DNA of 64,000 nucleotides from Collybiopsis luxurians FD-317 M1 (taxonomy: Eukaryota; Basidiomycota; Agaricomycetes; Agaricales; Omphalotaceae). This document shows positions 59,750 to 64,000 of the stretch, piece after piece. The notes under the pieces are model-generated. The model did not search any database and was not told the origin of the DNA. It was given only the letters and a program-made list of their open reading frames with translations. Every line of letters begins with the position of its first letter. Position 1 is the stretch's first letter. Where the stretch lies: positions 62,001-126,000 of the forward strand of contig KN834828.1 of NCBI GenBank assembly GCA_000827265.1, read 5' to 3'. Position numbers and translations under genes: made by a program.

Positions 59750-59762
59750 TTACCCCCCCTTT
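59750..59762 (-). promoter_or_regulatory. Inner polypurine tract of element 3
   Basis: Minus strand AAAGGGGGGGTAA lies about 40 bp after the pol stop (59801). It is a second copy of the tract at 56219-56230, but here no LTR follows. The tract of element 1 occupies the same relative position. Confidence 0.6.
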
Positions 59763-59800
59763 AAGGTTGAGGTTTCAATTTCAAGAGTTGTTTCTCCCAA

Positions 59801-62046
59801 TTAAATGACAGCTTTGACTGCCTGTCTCAACTCCCTTTCCTCCTCATCTCACAGGGCTAGGCTTTCAAGTTCTTTGAGGAGCTCGAGAGGTAACTTTTGT
59901 TTTCTCAGGTGTGCTTTCTCCCACTCGCAAATCAAATCAATACTTCCTACCATACCTTTCCAGGGAATCCAGGACTCCTCATCATACCCTTTCCATTTGA
60001 TTAAATACTGGATTCCTCTGTCCATTTCTCCCATTGGATGGCTATCTTTTATCAACTCAACTTCATATTCTGGTTTCCCTTTAATGAAGATTGGTGGGGG
60101 TGGCGATACAACTTGCTGGAAAGGATCTGGGTGGTGGGGTTTTAGTCTATCAACATGGAATACATTGTGGATTTGTTGTAGGTCCCTCAGTAACTCAAGT
60201 CAATACGCATGAGATCCTATTTTATTGAGTATCATATAGGGTCCTGTCCACTTGTGACCCAATTTTTTGGTAGGCCTTCTTGTTCAGATGTTACCCATAT
60301 CCAACCAGACTTGGTCACCCTTTTTCCAATTAGGATTTCCAGCACAGTGGCAATTGAATTGATTCACTGCTGCCTCGTTTGCTTCATATATTTGTTGTTT
60401 TAAATATTTGTGTATTTCTTTTAACTTGGTAGCATACTGGTTTGCTTCCAAGTCATTCACCTTTGATAGGTTAATCAAAAGTTTCAGATGATATCCTTTA
60501 TTTGCAAAGAAGGGTGTTAATCCTGTAGTTGAATGGGGAGTGTTGTTGTATACAAATTCTGTGATAGGTAATAAGGCATCCCAGTCATCTTGGTCATAAG
60601 ACATATAGATTCTTAGGTATCCTTCAAGGCTTTGATTAGTTCTCTCTGTCTGACCATCTGTTTGAGGGTGATATGCCATCGAGAGACAAGACTCAATACC
60701 AAGTATCTTACACAATTCCTTCCAAAACTGGGAGATGAACAAGCTTCTCTGATCTGAGATGATATCCGCTGGTAGCCCGTGTTTTGAGAATACATTTTCA
60801 AGGAATAGTCTTGCAAAATCCTTTGCAGTGTCTGTCATGTGACAGGGAATATAGATGGCTTGTTTTGTCAGCTGATCTACTACTACTAGGATTGCATCAA
60901 ATTGTTCCTTTCCTGCTTGTGGAAGTTGTACTATATGGTTCATTGAAATTGAGCCCCAGGGTCTTTGCCCAATGGGTAGAGGTTTCAGATTCCCATATCA
61001 GAGAGTTCTTCTAGCCCTGGATCTTATACAAGTATGGCAGCTTTGTACATAGTGATGTACATCCTTGCTGCTTCCTTTCCAAAAGAACAACTGATTGAGT
61101 AACTTCTTTGTTTTCTTCTCACCCAGATGTCCTCTGAGTGCATGATCATGATAGGCAGATAGTACATCTCATCAAAGGTCTGTGTTGTTAGGGACATATA
61201 TACGACCTTGTTGTTTAAGTAACCCATTTTCAAATACCACATTTTTAATCTTTCCTTCTTGAATCTGCTTTATTGTGTCTCGCATGGACTCATCTTGTTC
61301 CACCTTTTGAATCCATTCTAATAACAAATCCTCATTCAAAAGCAATGCTGCATTGAGTCGTTCCAGAGGAATCAATATTTGCTCTCTTCCTGCTCTAGCA
61401 GAGTCCCTATCAATTCCTTTCTTTGGGTATACATCTGCTCGTCTCATCAAAGCATCTGGTTTTGCTCCCAAAGTTCCTGGTCTATAGTTGATTCAGAAGT
61501 CAAATCCTGACAATGCCTCTGACCACCTCACCTGTCTTGCCGACAGCTGTTTGGTAGTTGTAAACCACTGCAGGTTATTGTGATCAGAATAAACTTGGAT
61601 TTGGAATCTCGAACCATCACAATAGGCTCTCCAAACTTTAAAACATTCCATGATAGCCAGTAATTCCTTGTTGTAAATATTGTAATTTATTTCAGCTGGT
61701 ATCATGGATCAAGTATGAAAAGCAATTGGATGTTTTTCTCCAATTTTCAGATCCAGCTGAGACAATATTCCTGCTATTGCCCAATCTGTGTTTCATACAT
61801 TTTCTCTGTTGCTGGAGTGCAGAGGTTTTTGAGATATTTAATACTCTTGTTGACAGGCCTTGTGGAATAGAATCCTGAAGCAATTTTCTGACTCATTTAT
61901 ATATCCACCTCTGTTTCTGCTTGTATGCTAGCAGTTTTGAACTTCTTTCATCAGTCCTTTCTGCCCAAGCTTTCAATGCTTTCTTGGAGTAACCATTTCC
62001 ATTGTCCCCTATATTGTATTTATTTTTTCATTTTTTGCACCATGTC
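59801..62046 (-). pseudogene. Chromovirus pol 3' part, element 3 (RNase H, integrase, chromodomain)
   Basis: Right to left. RNase H (61705-61493) has [20 protein letters not shown] and [12 protein letters not shown]. The linker and integrase zinc region (61471-61024) follow, then the integrase core (60943-60284) with Asp in VVVDQLTKQ, Asp in IISDQRSLF and Glu in GQTERTNQSLEGY, all catalytic positions kept. The C-terminal region carries FNCHCAGNPNWKKGDQVWLD. The chromodomain (60055-59849) has IQYLIKWKGYDEESWIPWKG. The stop is TAA at 59801-59803. The RT core is absent: spacer sequence near 61,900 joins directly to RNase H. Some TGA codons interrupt it. Closely related to element 1 but a distinct copy. 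Confidence 0.85.
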
Positions 62047-62200
62047 CAGTAAAGCTAATGCAAAAAACCCTGATATGTGTCATAGACTGTTTTGCAAAGG
62101 CTAGCAATAGGCCTTTGGTCATGTGCCATGACTCATCTGACACTCACAGTGATGAGCCAGCATGTTGTTTTGCAAAACACAGATAAAGCAATATTGAGGG

Positions 62201-62250
62201 CACCTCTTGTTAGGGTTAGCACAAGTGCTAACCCTAACACTAGAGAGGTG
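62201..62250. repeat. Palindrome containing telomere-type repeat
   Basis: GTTAGGGTTAGCAC (62209-62222), a two-base loop AA, then its exact reverse complement (62225-62238). CACCTCT and AGAGGTG extend the stem after small internal loops. It would form a stable hairpin as single-stranded DNA or RNA. Confidence 0.85.
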
Positions 62251-62280
62251 TCCGAAACATTGCCAAACCTTAGGAAGAAC

Positions 62281-62404
62281 TTAGGTTAGGTTTAGGGTTG
62301 GTTAGGGGTTAGGGTTGGTTAGAGGTTAGGGTTGGTTAGGGGTTGGGTTAGGAGGTTAGGGTCAGTTAGGGGTTGGGTTAGGGGTTGGGTTAGGGTTTAG
62401 GGGT
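62281..62404 (+). repeat. Degenerate telomere-like array
   Basis: About 120 bp of variants such as TTAGGGGTTAGGG, GGTTGGTTAGGGG and GGGTTGGGTTAGG. It is internal and flanked by retroelement sequence on both sides, so it is not a chromosome end here. Confidence 0.85.
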
Positions 62405-62662
62405 TCAAGTATATAGTCCATTAAATTATAAGGAGAGGGGTCTCAGTTTTTTCCCATGGTGCCTCATTCTTGAGATATAAGCATTTTAATTTTTTCCAAA
62501 TTGAGTAATCAGGTCATTTTGCAAAATAGATTTCAAGCAATCTGAGCATGTGACTTTTCAGATATAGTGTGCTGGATGAGTCACGGCACATGAACAAAGG
62601 CCTATCACCAGCTTTTGCAAAACAGTCTACAACACATATCGGGGTTTTTTGCATTGGCTTTA

Positions 62663-63315
62663 CCAGATCAGCTGTTTTTTGAGATCCTTGTTGTAATCAT
62701 CAGCCCAATTCATATAAATCAACCATTCATTGAATTCCAAAACCGATGAGTCTACATCCACATTTTCTTCTTTGTTTACTTGTTCATTATAGGCTGATTC
62801 ATGTTTTGAGTCAGGGATTGATGTATCCTGCTTCTCGCTAGTATTCAAGTTCCATGTACCAGTGAATCAACTAATGAAGCTGAAATTCATTGTCTTCCTT
62901 GGAATGTCAAAGTCAAATCCTTCCAATTCATTTCAGGATTGAATTCTTTGAGCCATGGTAAACCTAACAGCTGTTGGGTGTAGTTGGGTTATTAGGAATT
63001 CAACTGTTTGAATTGAACCGTCAGCAAAGCTGATAGTATCTTTAAAAATTTTTGTTATATCCCCTGCTGAAGTTGGCTGTCCATTGAATAATTCAAGTGG
63101 AATTGGAGTATCTAAATCAGAGATATTTTTTGGGAATTTTCTGCAAGGTTTTTATCAATAAAAGAACAAGTTGCGCCCAAATCAATAAGAGTATTATAGC
63201 TTAGATTTTCAGAATCAGAGAAGGGGAAATGTGTCAAGATGAGAAATGAGTTGTTAGAGCAAGACAAGAGATGAGCTGGGGATGTTTTTTCTATTACTGC
63301 CCCACAACAGACCAT
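62663..63315 (-). pseudogene. Chromovirus protease and spacer, element 3
   Basis: The frame 63315-63112 contains NTLIDLGATCSFIDKNLAEN, a retroviral-type aspartic protease in which the expected DSGA active site reads DLGA. Downstream sequence (63,000-62,660) is the spacer to RT, ending EFNEWLIYMNWADDYNKDLK just before the inverted-repeat element. In element 1 the equivalent spacer contains DWLLYTEWMQGYNDDLDKW. Confidence 0.65.
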
Positions 63316-63417
63316 TTGAGCAGGGTTTTTTAGATTCCAGGCTGCTCTCAGTGTGTCTCTGGAATCCCCTCCATTTTTCCCAAGTCATTTTCTATCTCAG
63401 CATTCCAAATCTCATTG

Positions 63418-64000
63418 TTAGGCAGGTCCCCTTCTAGAGTAAAGGTTGCAGCCCTCAACTATTTTTTGGAGGGTCCCAATTCTCCCAATTTTTGCAATCT
63501 TTACCAATATGATCTGATCCACCACAATTATAGCAGAGTCCCAGTTTACAATGTCAACGGAACTCTTTGACTTGCTCAGGTGTCCTGGCAGCTTGAATTG
63601 CCTGTAGGAATTCTTCATCTCCTGGGTTTTTCAAGACTCCATCATTTCCTCCCTGATTTTCTAAGCCTTCTCCACTATTTCCATTCTGATTCAAGGCACT
63701 TGCAAAGTCTTCAGATTGTCCATATACCATACCACTAATATTGTCCAAATTTACATTACTATCCCAAGCTGCAGCTCCTCTTTGTCGATTGGTCCAATTA
63801 CTTTGATTCCTACCTTGTTGACCCCCTGCTTGCTGGGGGTTATTATTATTGGATCCTTGTTGCGGGTTAGAGTTTTGAGGATTCATTGGGGCCATAGGAT
63901 TATATGTCCCGAAACCAGAATTTCCTCCATGAGAATGAGCTGCATTGGTTGCATGAATTGAATTGTCCAACTCCTGGAATTGCTGTATCCATTGTGGATA
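63418..64000 (-). pseudogene. Chromovirus gag C-terminal part, element 3 (runs off window)
   Basis: The minus-strand frame 63970-63554 is Asn/Gln/Gly-rich (NPQQGSNNNNPQQAGGQQGR), a low-complexity linker. After it, in the frame near 63,540-63,490, a CCHC zinc knuckle CYNCGGSDHIGKDC binds nucleic acid in the nucleocapsid. The 5' part, PBS and 5' LTR lie beyond 64000. Confidence 0.7.

Larger units (their letters stand above)
62050..62662. mobile_element. Inverted-repeat element with telomere-like core, inserted in element 3
   Basis: Imperfect inverted repeats of about 90 bp start TAAAGC(T/C)AATGCAAAAAACCC. CCAG occurs on both sides (62046-62049 and 62663-62666), either as a 4-bp target duplication or beside a TA duplication. 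No ORF is seen. The centre holds a TTAGGG-containing palindrome and a degenerate telomere-like array. It splits the pre-RT part of the chromovirus pol, so it inserted after that element. Confidence 0.7.

Noticed and set aside
62281..62404. A true chromosome end
   Set aside because: Repeats are degenerate and retroelement sequence continues on both sides, including pieces of one pol gene interrupted by the element.

Overview
The window reads as a piece of a basidiomycete genome, most likely an Agaricomycete. The support is many 47-65 nt GT-AG introns with very short exons, three paralogues of the basidiomycete seven-helix family DUF6534, an intracellular-type GMC oxidoreductase, Ty3/Gypsy chromoviruses, and transposons decayed by CpG to TpG change. 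No genus can be named from the sequence.

Layout. 1-6,000 and 34,200-64,000 are CG-poor, TE-derived DNA. Between them, 6,000-34,200 keeps CG dinucleotides and carries the intact genes: a GMC oxidoreductase (7688-10422, minus, 18 exons) and DUF6534 genes A (14765-16412, plus), C (22308-23974, minus) and B (27745-29452, plus). A and B lie in a tandem segmental duplication (about 13.65-20.9 kb and 27.0-34.2 kb), and C is inverted between them. This island also holds a CACTA-like element with an assembly gap, a Tc1/mariner deletion derivative, a DIRS-like retroelement fragment at the duplication breakpoint, and a 0.7 kb terminal-inverted-repeat element.

The TE arms hold three main Ty3/Gypsy elements. 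Element 1 (plus, 35709 to about 44400) is a chromovirus with an LTR, a self-priming PBS, gag with a CCHC knuckle, pol ending in a chromodomain, and an antisense coiled-coil gene beyond its polypurine tract. Element 2 (minus, 44527-51266) is a second Gypsy family without a visible chromodomain. Element 3 (minus, 55521 to beyond 64000) is a chromovirus in which two intron-bearing genes lie antisense between pol and the 3' LTR, bracketed by two copies of the polypurine tract. Its pol is RT-deleted and interrupted by a small inverted-repeat element carrying telomere-like TTAGGG DNA.

The most interesting signal is the antisense gene block carried twice by chromovirus bodies. It may be an accessory module that travels with the retroelement. 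Nearly all TE frames are broken by TGA at positions where related frames expect arginine (CGA), the footprint of methyl-CpG deamination.
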